DNA from: Lathyrus oleraceus
Lineage: Eukaryota > Streptophyta > Magnoliopsida > Fabales > Fabaceae
Direction of reading: 5' to 3'
DNA length: 64,000 bases
Assembly (NCBI RefSeq): GCF_024323335.1
Contig: NC_066581.1
Coordinates: forward strand, 37,199,199 to 37,263,198
The notes beneath the pieces were generated by a model. That model worked only from the letters and a program-made list of their open reading frames with translations. It had not been told where the DNA came from and ran no database searches. Positions 23,101 to 35,900 of the stretch are shown in pieces (within the stretch, counting starts at the first letter, position 1; each line of letters opens with the position of its first letter). Made by a program: the position numbers and the translations under genes.

Positions 23101-23582
23101 TATTGGCCACCCATAGAGGATATGTCGAAGTCACCAGAAACCCCGCATCAATTTGCTTCTGAACTTCCTCTTTGATCTTCACTGCCATATCTGGATGAGT
23201 TCTTCTGAGCTTCTGCTTCACAGGCACGCACTCAGGCTTCAAAGGCAGGAAATGTTGCACAATATCTGTATCTAAACCCGGCATGTCTTCATAGGACCAA
23301 GCAAAGATATCTGAATATTCTCGTAGCAAGCTGATCAAATCTTCTTTAACAGACCCTTCAAGAAGTGCCCCAATCTTCACCAGGCGCTCACAATCTTCAG
23401 ATCCCAAGTTGACTGTTTCCAAGTCTTCGAGATGCGGCTGAATGATCTTCTCTTCGTGCTCAAGGAGACGGGTGATCTCATCAGGGATCTCTTCAACGTC
23501 ATCTTCTTCTGCCTCAAATACAGGGAATTCAAAATTGGGAGATGGCGTGGGATCATTATGTTCAATGGGTTTTAGGATCAAC
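20120..23582 (-). CDS. pol: Element A Pol: reverse transcriptase, two RNase H domains, integrase
   Basis: About 1153 residues form one open frame that replicates and integrates the element. Order: N-terminal linker (1-110); reverse transcriptase with motif-A Asp211 and YVDD at 273-276; first RNase H (about 410-540), in which the usual first catalytic Asp block is altered; second, archaeal-type RNase H with Asp584, Glu624, Asp646 and Asp691 or 696; integrase with zinc finger His804/His811/Cys842/Cys845 and catalytic Asp874, Asp935 and Glu971 (35-residue spacing); and a C-terminal domain ending YFA. Two RNase H domains are typical of the Tat lineage. There is no ATG at the 5' edge; the exon is taken to start at 23582, after the predicted acceptor, so it is translated only as a Gag-Pro-Pol fusion. 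No internal stop is seen, so it may be functional. Confidence 0.95.
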
Positions 23583-23871
23583 CTGCATAATGATTTTGGT
23601 TAAGAAAAAAAAAAAAAAAAAAATTCAGAATTTAAACAAGCAAATCATTATGCAGATGAAAGAATGTTGCTTTTACAGCTTTTATTTTGTTTTTATGGTT
23701 TTTTGTGATCACTGATTTCATAAAGAAAAGCAAAAAGTGAAAACAAAGGAAAAACAAATGTTTAACAATGCAAAAATTGAATGAAAACATCATTGTATTA
23801 AATGCTGCCAACAATGTCATCACTTCTCCTTTTGGCATGGGAGAAGGGTTTTAAACAAAACGAACAATTAC
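23583..23871 (-). other. Predicted intron between protease and RT of element A
   Basis: On the minus strand the Gag-Pro frame ends GA|GTAATT, where TAA is the stop. The 3' side has a run of about 19 pyrimidines, then CATTATGCAG ending at 23583. Splicing of 289 bases would restore the split Glu codon and continue in frame into Pol. C2 (61555-61830) has the same sites, and the acceptor differs only in C1. Splicing at this place has been shown for pea Ogre; for this copy it is a prediction. Confidence 0.75.
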
Positions 23872-26800
23872 TCTGATCTATGGATAACTGTAGGAACATC
23901 CACAGCGACCCAATTGTGGCAGACACCACCAGGTATAACAAAATTGTTCAAATCTTCTGCATCTTCTTCTTCAATGATAGCTGCAGCTTCCTCTTCTGCA
24001 GGTTGATCAGCGTGAATGAATCCTCCACTTGTGAACAGACCTTGCTCGTTGCATGCCCCAGAACCAAAGCCAATGCCAGCCCGGGATCGATTATCTTCAA
24101 GTTCAAGCACTTTCCCTAATCCAGCAACTGCACCACATTCAATGGCCAGCTTTGCATCACGGTAGGAAGTGAATGAAGGAGACTTCTTCTCGATTGGTTT
24201 ATCAATAGATAAAGCTTGGAACTGAGTTCCAACTTCATCCTCAGCATCAATGTACGAGAAAGAAGACAGATTACTGACCAGGAGAGCCTTTTCTCCCCCT
24301 ACTACAACCAATTTCTTGTTTTTCACAAACTTCAACTTTTGGTGTAGGGTGGATGTCACGGCGCCAGCCTCGTGAATCCATGGTCTGCCCAAGAGACAGC
24401 TATATGATGGGTGAATATCCATTACTTGAAAAGTGATCTGGAAATCACTTGGTCCAATCTTGATTGGGAGATCCACTTCCCCAATCACGGTCTTGCGCGA
24501 CCCATCAAAAGCTTTAACAACAACCCCACTCTGCCTCATAGGAGGACCTTGATATGACAGACGAGAGAGTGTGGATTTCGGCAATACATTCAGAGATGAT
24601 CCAGTGTCCACCAGTACATTGGACATTGCATCAGATTTGCAATTCATAGAGATGTGTAAAGCCATGTTGTGGTCTCTTCCCTCCTCAGGGAGATCAGCGT
24701 CACAAAAGCTCAGAGTGTTGCAAGCGGTAATGTTTGCAACAATGCTATCAAATTGTTCCAAGGTGACGTCATGATCAACGTACGCCAGATCCAAGACTTT
24801 CTGAAGAGACTCCCTATGAGGCTCTGAATTCAGCAATAGAGAAAGAATGGAAATCTTGGAGGGCGTGTGTAGAAGTTGGTCTACAATGTTATACTCGCTC
24901 TTTCTGATGAGCCTCAGCATCTCATCAGATTCTTCATCAATAATGCCACTCGGGCCAACAACTGAAGAAATGGGAGTTTTTTGTACAGAGGAGGAAGGCT
25001 GGGCAACAGCAAGTGCCGGATTCTGAACATTCACAGCATTTCCTACAGGGCGCTCAACAGATTCAGAAGAAACAGCCTTAGCAGGCGCAGAAAAGACACG
25101 ACCACTGCGGGTCAATCCACTAACATCAGCGATAGTGGTCACGGAAGTGGAAGGCAAAGGTACTTCAACCCCATCCTGGACAGCAACAGGAATATATCTG
25201 AAAGGTACAGCTCGATCAGATGAATAGGGCACAGGGCCAGCTGGTTTGATAATCAAAGAAGGTGAAGCTTTCGGTTTGTTGCTATTATAGCGAATAACAA
25301 CGGGCTCTGGCAACTTGAACACCGGGGAGATGACACTCACTTCGGGCTCAACTGTATCCACATTGCGATTCTGGAGAATCTCAATGGTACCTTCATTCAA
25401 CAATTTCTGAAGTTCACAGCGAACCTGATCACAACCCAAGCGGTTAACAGCACAGACACGGCACTTATCGTGGTCATGCTCCAAATAACTGTGCTGACAC
25501 AGCATTTTATGTAAATCAACCAACGATTGCCGGATATGACTGACATACTTCACCTTGTACTTCCCAAGGTCTTCCTGAATCATGTTCACAGATTTCCCAT
25601 GCGAAGGCAATGGGTTCCTGGTGACATTCGGATTGGAGTCTTCAAAACTCAAAATTCCACTTCTCATAAGGTCTTGAACCTTATTCTTCAGCGGGAAACA
25701 GTTCTCAACGTTGTGGCCCGGAGCACCGGAATGATAGGCACAATGCTGGTCTGGTTTGTACCACCATTGCGGGTTTGCAGGAATAGCAGGAGGATCCCTG
25801 GGAGAAACCAACTTCCTCTCCAACAAGGAGGGATAAAGCTCTGTATATGTCATCGGAATAGGGTCGAAGCTGACCTTCTTCCTATCATAGCTCACATTTG
25901 CTTGATTGGTTGTACTTCCACGAGGCTGGTAAGCCTGTTGCTGTGGACGCTGCTGTTGCTGTTGATATTGCGGTTGTGGATATTGCTGCTGATGCTGATA
26001 CTGTTGAGCATTATCCTTGAATACAGGCGCCACACTAGCCACCTGATGCTGATGTCCGGCACGGTGTGCAGGCTTCCTCTGAACAGAGGGTCTTCGATGT
26101 TTCGGCTGAGACTGCACAGCATGCGCTTCACCTTCTTTCCTCTTAAACGCTCCATATCGCTTAGAGGAAGAACCATCATCTTTAGCTAACCGTCCTTCGC
26201 GGACGCCTTCTTCAAGACGCATCCCCATGTTCACCATCTCGGTGAAATCAGAGGGAGCGCTGGCCACCATTCTCTCATAATAAAATGACCCAAGAGTCTT
26301 CAGAAAGATCTTGGTCATCTCCTTCTCTTCTAATGGTGGAGTGATTTGAGCTGCCAGCTCACGCCATCTCTGGGCGTACTCCTTGAACGTCTCCTTGTCC
26401 TTTTGTGACATAGACCTGAGTTGATCTCTGTCAGGCGCCATGTCAACATTATATTTATATTGCTTGACGAAAGCTTCGCCAAGATCATTGAAAGAGCGGA
26501 TGTTGACGCTGTCTAGGCTCATGTACCAACGGAGAGCAGCACCAGACAAACTGTCTTGGAAATAGTGGATCAAGAGTTGATCGTTGTCGGTCTGCGTGGA
26601 CATCTTTCTGGCATACATGACCAGATGTGCCAAAGGACAAGTGTTCCCTTTATACTTTTCAAAGTCTGGGACCTTGAATTTAACTGGTATCTTTCACACC
26701 GGGAACTAGACAAAGTTCGGCTGCTGACTTGCCGAAGAGATCTTTGCCTCTGAGAGTTCTCAATTCCTTTCTCAGCTCGAGGAATTGATCGTTCATCGCA

Positions 26801-27179
26801 TCCATTTTCTCGTGAACATCTGAGCCTTCAGAAGCTTCAGAGTGATAAATGGTGTCGTCTACCCTAGGCATGGTATGCACGACAGGAGGAACAGGTATAG
26901 GGACCGGGCTAGATGCCGGCATTTGAGCAAATGTAGGAGCTGGCAGATCAGGCATAAAGCCAGGAGGCATCCCCCAAGGAAAACCGGGAGGCATGGCATT
27001 AGGCTGCTGGGCACTGACAGGCACCGATGAAGTAGCTATCTCAGATATAACGTCCGCTGAATCGGAGTTGCTGGCTGAGGAGCTGGCTGATTCTGGGCAG
27101 CAAGAAGTTGCTCCATCAGAGCGCCAAGTCTGGCGACTTCATCCCTTAAACTCTGGTTCTCTTGTTCCAACTGCTCCAT
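23868..27179 (-). pseudogene. gag-pro: Element A gag-pro, copy 1 (two frameshifts near the N-terminus)
   Basis: This encodes the capsid/nucleocapsid polyprotein and aspartic protease. From 26633 leftwards 921 residues are open. Residues 1-145 of that part match the retrotransposon gag family (LRWYMSL, AFVKQYKYN, EYAQRWREL). A Gln-rich linker follows, then a C-X2-H-X5-H-X4-C zinc knuckle (Cys298, His301, His307, Cys312). The protease active site DTGSS is at about residues 676-680. An acidic tail runs to the stop that overlaps the splice donor. The start at 27179 is inferred from copy 2 (38293). Compared with copy 2, one base is missing near 27053 and one is extra near 26692, so the first 160 or so residues are out of frame between these points. 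Both lie in short homopolymers, so assembly error is possible. Confidence 0.9.
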
Positions 27180-27475
27180 GATCCTTGCAGAGTTGACTCT
27201 CGTATAATACCGGTGAGTCAGCTTGTCTTCAAAATAAATGAAGATCAGGGTTAGAACCAGAAGACCAGAAAAATGGGTACCTGTTTATGCAAGAATGATG
27301 CATGAAATGCTTGTGCAAATGCTTTGATTTTCAAGGAACCTTTAGGGTATTCATTTGCAATGTTTTGAATATTTAAACATTTTGATTGTTCATGGAAAAT
27401 ATTTCATTCAAAATATTAAGACAAAGAAGTACAGCATTCTTTTAAATATTACAAAGAGGAAAGGTAAATGACATC
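27180..27475 (-). other. Spacer between ORF1 and gag
   Basis: These 296 bases are A/T-rich and I see no gene. The spacer is almost unchanged in copy 2 (38294-38589). It would be the place for translation of gag to restart or for an internal promoter, but no specific site is recognisable. Confidence 0.7.
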
Positions 27476-28983
27476 CTATGGATCCCTATTAGCTCGGGAT
27501 GCTGGAAGACGAGAAGTGTACAACTTCTTGATCTCTCTCTCATAGGCAGCCTCCATATCAGCTTTCTCCTTTGCAAGTTGATCATACTTCCTTTTCCAGA
27601 ATTTGGATGACTGAGGAAGCAGAGAAGTCCAAGTGTCGTTCGGATCGTCGATCACTCGGTGCTCGAGAAATTCAATCATATCATCTTTCTCCTTGAGCTG
27701 CTGCAGCAATTCCTCTCTCTCGCGGATCCAGGCACGCGAAAGGTCTTCTTCTCTCAACTCCTCTACACGTTGGGTAGGGAGGGTTGAAGGCCCAGCCACA
27801 TCCAACAGTGTAGGTCTCGGATGATCGTACGGCATCAGGTAGGTGCAGCCCTCTGTCTGACCCAAGAGGTGTATGGCTCCAAAGCAATGCAGTTCTTTGG
27901 ACCCAATTCATTCCTACTCTTTATGCGAATATTGCGCCAAGCGCGGACAAATCTGGCTTTCAGGCCTTGGGGATCTTTACCCTCCTGAAAGAACACACCT
28001 TCTAACAGAATGTTATGGGGTTTATCCTTTAGGGGGAACCCAAGCTGACGACGTGCAAGCGTAGGGTTGTAGGTAATCCCACCACATGTACCAAGAAGAG
28101 GCACATTGGGGAATTCACCACAAGAATTAATGATCTGGACGGTATCATACACGCGATCATACCAGGTGATATCATCATTGGTGAGAGACATGAGTCTCTG
28201 AGACCACCGTAGACATCCCTTGTTCTCCTTGAAAGCAACTGTCTGCGGCAAGTGCGAAATAAACCACTTGTACAGCAGGGGTAAACAGCAGACAATGACT
28301 CCTCCATTCTTCATATTCCTCAGATGCATGGAGACATAAGCATCACCCAACAAGGTCGGAACTGGATTAAGAACTGAAAAGATCCTAATAGCGTTCATGT
28401 CGACGAACTTGTCAAAGTTGGGAAACAGCACCAATCCATAGATGAGCAGTACGAATAGAGCCTCAAAGGCATCCTCACTCATGGCCTTCCCATAGAAAAT
28501 GGCTTGAGCAATAAGGAACTCGGAGGGAAAACCCTGAATTCCGCCTTTGGTAGTCAGATTAGCTCTAATCAGATCTTCATCTATGTGCAACAAGCTGGAA
28601 ATTTCTCGAGCAGATGGAATACTCTCTAAGCCACTGAACGGCACTTGATCCAGAATAGGAATCCCAATAAGGTGAGAGTATTCTTCCAAAGTTGGCAACA
28701 ACTGGAAGTCCGGAAATAAGAAGCAATGATAGAGCGGATCATAGAACTGAGCAAGAGTGCTCATCAATCCCTCATCCACTTGAGTAGTCAGCAACGGCAG
28801 AAGCTTCCCATAGCGAGCTTTGAAACCCAAGGGATCTAATACATATGATGTCAGATTCCTTAACTCTTTTACATCAGGCTGCTTAAAGCTGTACTTCTTT
28901 GTATGCCTTTTTGGTCTTTCCATGTCTGAAAATTTTGCAAATAACCCTTTAAGTTCCTTGAAAATTTTCTCTTTTGATGACAT
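27476..28983 (-). pseudogene. Element A ORF1, copy 1 (frameshifted)
   Basis: Same protein as the intact ORF1 at 38590-40101, with a one-base loss near 27848 (GGTGC instead of GGTGGC). This splits it into an N-terminal part read to about 27835 and a C-terminal coiled-coil part of about 129 residues. The start at 28983 (MSSKEK) is preferred over the in-frame ATG at 29091, because the sequence between them matches non-coding leader in element B. Function is unknown in the family. Confidence 0.85.
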
Positions 28984-29901
28984 GAATGCGGATGAATGCG
29001 TGAATGCATGAATGCAACAAACACACTCAAGGATCAAGCAAAGCACACCAAACAAAGGTCGTGGGAAAGCTCTATGTATCCCTAATATCAATCATCCATT
29101 TTGGTGGATTTAGGTTTTCACCTTATCGACACCCAAGTTCCATTGATATTAACGGTACATGAACCGGTTCAGACATTCTTAATATCAACCAGCCGCTTTG
29201 GTGGATTTTAGGTTTTACACCTGATCCGGGATCCATTGATATTAACAATGCTTGAACGACTCAACCACGAATCACGGGTTTGTTGAGAGTCACGAGCATG
29301 GAGTCTCGGTTAAGAACCACCCAAAGGGAGTGTACTAGGGTTTAAACCTGCCAGACATGTTCTATCAGAGGTTCCCATAATCATCGTTCCATCTTTCGAA
29401 TATTTTCGGAGGAACGAATACTCGTATTCCAAGAATATTCTCAAGAGAAACTCTTATGAGTGTAGTATCGCGTAACAATCGTATCAGAACTGACATCTGA
29501 ACGACCTCCGCACTACGGTCCTAAAAATAGGCCAAGATGGGTTTGGTAAACTAAGGTCCTTGGCTTCTGCGGAACATGATTGAAAGAATAATGCCTAACC
29601 ACAAATAACTTGTGTGACATTATTAGTTCAACATGACCTCCACCAAGTGAATGGACTCGCAAGTCAACTGGCTAAGGACTACTCCACACCAGTCGACAAG
29701 ACTATGCCATTCTCCTATCCTAGAGTGCACTCGAGTTCGGGTATAGAACTCATCTCACAGATCACCAAAGCAAACAGCAAATGTATATCAAGCAATTCAC
29801 ACATTACAATCAATACAGTCATCCCAAATTGTACAAAAATATGTCAGATAAAGAATAATAACATATATCACAACAAGGGTGAAAAGTAGGCAATACCACC
29901 A
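28984..29901 (-). other. Leader of element A, copy 1, with two long inverted repeats
   Basis: No gene is seen between ORF1 and the PBS. Two adjacent, related segments each have perfect 10-bp inverted arms: TAATATCAAT at 29083-29092 with ATTGATATTA at 29142-29151, and TTAATATCAA at 29179-29188 with TTGATATTAA at 29236-29245. Each encloses about 50 bases containing TTTGGTGGATTT. The rest, 29260-29900, resembles the B leader, including the motif around TCTTATGAGTGTAGTATCGC. Confidence 0.75.
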
Positions 29902-29935
29902 GGGATTCTGGGTTCGATCCCCAGCAGAGTCGCCA
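29902..29935 (-). promoter_or_regulatory. Primer-binding site, internal copy
   Basis: The plus strand here reads like the last 34 bases of a tRNA: a T-arm CTGGG, loop TTCGATC, CCCAG, then an acceptor strand, discriminator G and CCA. The minus strand is therefore complementary to a tRNA far beyond 18 bases. It lies six bases from the LTR. The acceptor part reads CAGCAGAG, unlike CAGTGGAG in the copy beside the true 5' LTR. This is not a tRNA gene, because the 5' half is missing. Confidence 0.8.
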
Positions 29936-29941
29936 CTTTTC

Positions 29942-32900
29942 TGTAGCGGTGTATTCGTCGCTATATGATCTATCGATTAAACCATAAGCTAAGAGATACG
30001 TTGAAATTTTCGAGTCGCCACCGCACTTTTATTTATCCAAAGGATTGGCTAAAAAGCGAACAAAAGCCTAAGAAGTTTTACACGTAGAAAACTAATAAAA
30101 AGATCAGAGATTCTGGGTAAGGGGTAAATTACGCAATGGGAAGGTGTTAGGCACCCACTACGTCCTAGGTACTCCTAGGGAGCCCTTTTCACACTTGTTA
30201 TGCTAAATTATTATTTGTTATGACAAAAAGATTGTGCAAACATGATTGGGATGGTGAGAAAAGAATATACAAGTTTTTTATTTATTTTTGGGTTCGAACG
30301 GATGAACCCGTTGCCTACGTACCTTCCATCAAAGGTAAGGATCAGAACGCCGTAGTTCGGCTAAAAGATTTCCAAAAGTGGGTTAGGTTCAATTTTAAAC
30401 ACAAACCCTAGGTCTTACGTTATCCACGGGAGAACACTCAACCTTATACAAACAACAACGTCCACCATGTGAGAACAGCTTCAACTTGCCAGGGAGGGGT
30501 TAACCCTATAATAGGCGAGGAAGACTTACAATTCAATCACTAAAGACAGAAGGTGAGATTAACATCAACCACTAAGATAAATCAAACCTATAGCTCATGT
30601 ATGAAAACATTAACAATGGACAAAGCCAAAACAATGAATGAGTGAAGTTACTGATTATGATTATGAAAATGGAGTCAAAGTATGATTAAGATCAATTCAA
30701 ATAAGTATTATGAAATGAAGTTTGAAAAAAAGTCAAGGACTTGAGTCCAGGTTTTTAGTTAGAAAACATGAAGATGTTTGCACAACACTTATGTCAAGTT
30801 TGAAAGATAAAGTGTGAAAAGGTTCTAAGACATAATGGATGATGAATGGATGAGGATTGTAAAACTTCTTAGAAGGTTCACTTCTTGAAATCATATAGAA
30901 GATGATTCAAGTGTGTCCTTTGGAATAGCAATGGATAATAACAAACAAGCAAAACAAGCAAAAGCGGATATCGGATGCCAATCAATGGTCTTATACCAAT
31001 CTCCTAAAACAAAATGGGATATCAGAAGCCACTCTATGGACTTACACTAATCTCCACAGGCAAAGAAATAAAAGCGGATACCGGATACCAATATATGGAT
31101 TTACACCAGTCTCCTAAAACAGAACAGGATATCAGATGCCACTCAATGGTCTTACACCAATCTCCTCAAAAGAAAACAAAGATGAACCATGGAAATCAAC
31201 TGCCAATCTATCTGGACTTAGGTTAACTCCACAGTATGCTCACAGGAAATCCAATGCCACATCACTGGGACTTACAATGGATCCTCACATACAAGAACAA
31301 AAGCAACAATATGATCACAGGAATGCAAATGCCAACTTACAGGGACTTATAATTGCAACCTCTCACACAAACCAACAGATCAAATTATGATCACAGGATA
31401 ACAGATGCCAACTTACAGGGACTTATAACTGTATCCTCACATACAAATCAGACGGATCAAATTATGATCACAGGATAACAGATGCCAACTTACAGGGACT
31501 TATAACTGTATCCTCACATACAAACAGATAAAACAAAGATATGAGTGACCAATGAGGTCTTACACTCCATCCTTCCATATCACAGGAACAAATGCCAAGG
31601 CAATGGACTTACAATTGTCCTCAATGGGCAAATAACAATGATAGCATCACAAAAAGCAAATGAGATGATCATGCATTAATGGCAATTGATGATGATGATA
31701 AATGCATAGCATGCAGGCAAACAAGTGCATATGAAGCAAATCAAACAATCAATGAATATCAAACAGCACACTCTATAGCCAAACAATGGGGGCTCACACA
31801 AGAGGGTTTGACTTTGAAAGTCCACTGTAATAGGTAAAGGTCGCTCTTAACCTGGCCATTGAGGGGCTCAGGTGAAGCAGATGAAAAGGAGATGAGGGGT
31901 GTGCCTCATTGCTTCTATCTCAAATCAGAGAGAGCATAAAGAAAGTGTGGGAGTTCAGAAAGTAGGAACTCTCTCCACATTATTGACTCGATTAAATCTT
32001 GGGTTTTATCTCATTGCTTCAACCATGTAATGGGAGCAATGAGAGGACACACTGAATAGTGGGGGATAGATTGCTTATCCCTACCTTCCACCAATTGCCT
32101 TACTTGAAGGACTTTTCCTGCTTGGGACAAATATAAACAAACACAGGCATTGCCTCTTAAGGAGGACTTCAGACAGTTTGCCCGGTCAAATAACAGACCG
32201 GGTCTCCAGACTACATGAAGAAGAAGTAATTATACCTCAAAGCAAATGCTAAAAAGCAAAGCAAGCAAGTTCAAAGAACTTAAGCAACTAAGGTACCTGA
32301 AAAAGTCAAACTCATTAGTAAACAAGTCAACAGTCAAAAGCAAAAGAAAATGAACCAATGGTCACACAGAGGGACCAATTGTGCAAGGCACAAAGACTCA
32401 AGTATGAGTCACCTACAAAACAAGAGTTAGCATGTGGCAAACAATCAAATTCAATCACATTTGAGTGATCCTTAAAGCATGGGTGCTCAACCTGAAACAA
32501 CAGCTCAATTGTAAGCTCAGAAGACCACTAGGACTAGCCTAGGGTCAAAGATGAAAGAAAGAGGACAAGGCAGCAAGCAGTGTTCAATCAAAGTCAAATT
32601 CAATCATGTAGGAAGCAAACACAATTGGATTCAAACTTCTATCATGCATCAAGGTCATTTCATATGCAAAAGAATGCAAAGCATAGCAAAGGAAGCATGC
32701 AAAAGTCAACAGCAAAGACTTCATTCAAAAGTCAACTCAAACATTCTCAAAAATCATGAAATAAATCACACTCAATCCTAACATCTAACATAGCAAGCAT
32801 GTCAAATTTCATGGCATTTGGATGAGAGGAAGGCAGTCAAGTAAAATCATGAAGCCGAATCAAATTCAAGTAAGCATGGTGAAAGTCAACAAGCATGGGT

Positions 32901-35900
32901 CAACTTCAAAAAATCATATCAATTTGAAAACAGAAGAGAAATGAATGAGATTAACACCAATGCAAAGCTTGAGATGTCTAGTTATCACATATGAAATTTC
33001 AAGGTCATACAATAAGATATGAGAATTTCACAAAAGGTTTGGCAAGGCATAGCACAAAAAGTCAACAAATGACCAAGTATGGAAGAAAATTCTCAATTAA
33101 ATGGAAAACAGCAAGATTAATTCCAAGAAAATTCATACATCAATTAGACATACAAGGGATCATTCATGCAAAATTGCAAGTGATTTGGATATAGGGAAGT
33201 GTGTGAACAAAAATTGTGAAAATGCATAATCATGGTATAGCACCAAATTCAACACATAACTTCAAAAATTCAAATCTCACAAACCACAAATGGGAAATGC
33301 ACAAACTTTATATGGAAATGAAGGTCAATGTGTGTAGATTAACCACAAAAAATTTCAGGCTCAAAGGATATGACATGAGTATTTCACAAGAGAAAGGCAC
33401 AAGGTATCATTTATGCACACATGTTGGAAAATCATTTATCATTTAAAATCCAGAACATGAAAATTAATTAAAATTCACCATAAAATTCTTGACACATTTG
33501 TGATCATGATGGAAAAAATTCATAATTTTTGGAGTTAAAATGAATGAGAAATTAATTTGTGAAGATTGATGAATAATTGAAGCAAATGAACAAAAGACAT
33601 GAACTAATGGGTCAAACTAAAGTCAGCGCATGGCATTCTAGTAATTCTGCAGTCACTAATCAAAACTGCAGCGTTTTGGGCAAGGCAATTGAAATGTTTT
33701 CATTGGCTGCTGCCCAATGAAACAGTAAATTGGCCAATGAGCTTCAAAGCTCTGAGTTTCTAAAACCCTAAGGGTTTCTAACACAGCAAGGCTCATGTTT
33801 CAGCTTCCAAAACACAAAACAACCATCACACAACAGCAACATACATCCACAACCAACACAACCAAATATCAATTCTGTGGATGCTGCAAGCAAGTTTAAA
33901 GGTTTCTCAACAGCAGGGCATTGACAACATTGGTATTCATCATCATGTTTCATTCATCAATTAAAACCAACAGCAACATGTAGCAATAATCATACCATAA
34001 ACCAGCACCCACGTCCAAATGCAACAAACAACAGCATGGTATAATTATGGACAAGGTGATTGGTTTAAATAACAGCAACAAACATCATTATCATGTTTCA
34101 TCATCATCCACAAATAATCATGGCATGTTAAGCAACGATCATGGACAAACAACATCCAGCAGACAGCATGGCTTGGCAAACAGCATCATCATCGAACCAA
34201 ACACACAAGCATATCATAATCAGTAAGCACGACCATGCAACACCAAGCAATCATGTAACAGCATGGCCATTCTCAATTATGCAACATCAAAACACAGTAA
34301 ACCAAACACATATCATATGAATTTCTGGACAGGTAGCAAGACAGCAGTAGGGTATACATGTAGTTACCAACATCCACACCAAAACATACCACATAGCATG
34401 GAAATAACTGTCAGGGTATTGGTTTTCAAAAAAAAAAAAAACTACAGCAACAACCATCATCATGTTAGCATTATAAACAAACATTAAGCAACAGCATAGT
34501 ATGGGTAATGTTCCTACTGCACCCAAACAACAGCATATAACATGTTTCACAAGGATTTTCAGGACAGCTTAAGGTTTTATAGCAAGGCACTATCTTCATG
34601 TTGCTAACAATCATCAAAGACCAGCTTTATACACCAACAGACAAATGGCAGCCAACATACATGAGTTAGTTTTTCTGGAAAAAATACAGGGTTTAACATG
34701 GCAGGGCATAATCAACATGGCTCTCAAATGCAATCAACATGGTAACTTCATGCAAGTTCAACATCCTAGAACACACTTTAAAACGAGCCACACAATAACA
34801 AGGCAATGGAGTTCAGACAGCATCATGTTCATTATTTGAATCAATCAACACATGAGCAAAAGCACATAGCAGCATAGCATTCAGCATTCAAATGCAATTC
34901 ATGAGGTTTTTCTAAACTGCAGTAAAGTTTTATCATGGCAAAGGCATAGCACAAAAGCAGCATACAAACTCGACCAACAATTTCAACAGCATACAACCAT
35001 CATTATCATTCAACAGCAAACCAAGCAAAAGCACATAGGTAGCATGGCATATGTACAGCATCATGCAGCTTTTAAACAACAGCACCAAACAAATTTTAAA
35101 CAAAATTCAAGGATAAGCTGGGCAGAGTTAGGTTTCGAAACAGCATGGGATTTCTGGACAGCTCATGATAACAGCAACATTGGCATTGCAGTAGGTCCAT
35201 ACATTCATGTTCATTAACCAATAAAACTCAAACAGCCACATGAACATCACATGATAATACACTCATGAGGTTTATGCAACATATAACACACAGCAACCAA
35301 AACATAGGCTGGATTTTTGGAAACAGTATGAGGGTTTGGCTTATGTAGCAACACAAAAACTCTAACAGCATTTCACAGCATACAATCATGTAATAACAAC
35401 ATCCCCCAGCCATATGGATTTATAGACAGCTGAAAATAGCAAAACAACAGCAGGATATGCATTCTCAAGCAATCAAAGCAATTGAAATCTCAACATAGCA
35501 TACAAACAAACATGGCAATGATGAACATCTAAACAGCAACACAACCATACAACATTCAGGCAAAATTCTGGACAGGACAAGTATTTTAGAAACAACAGCA
35601 TTTTAACAAAAATCATGGCCATGACATATCATCATTTAGCAGCTTCAATCAACAGCAAACACACATTTTAACCCTGTGGAAATCTGGACAGAATTAGGGT
35701 TTTAATGCAACAGTATCCATCAAGTTCATGCAACATCATCATGAACCAACATGCCTAAAAAATGAAACCAAGCATGCCAATAGCTTCATCAAGCATCAAA
35801 CAACAAGAATGTGGTATCATATTTCATTAACTCGTCATGTCCAAGCCAATTCGAAGAAAATACATTTACACATGAAAATGAGAGTTCAGATTTAACACGA

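Noticed and set aside
29902..29935. tRNA gene (clear T-arm and CCA end)
   Set aside because: Only the 3' part of a tRNA is present, with an encoded CCA and no anticodon or D arm. Its place beside the LTR shows it is a primer-binding site. The same applies at 41021-41054.
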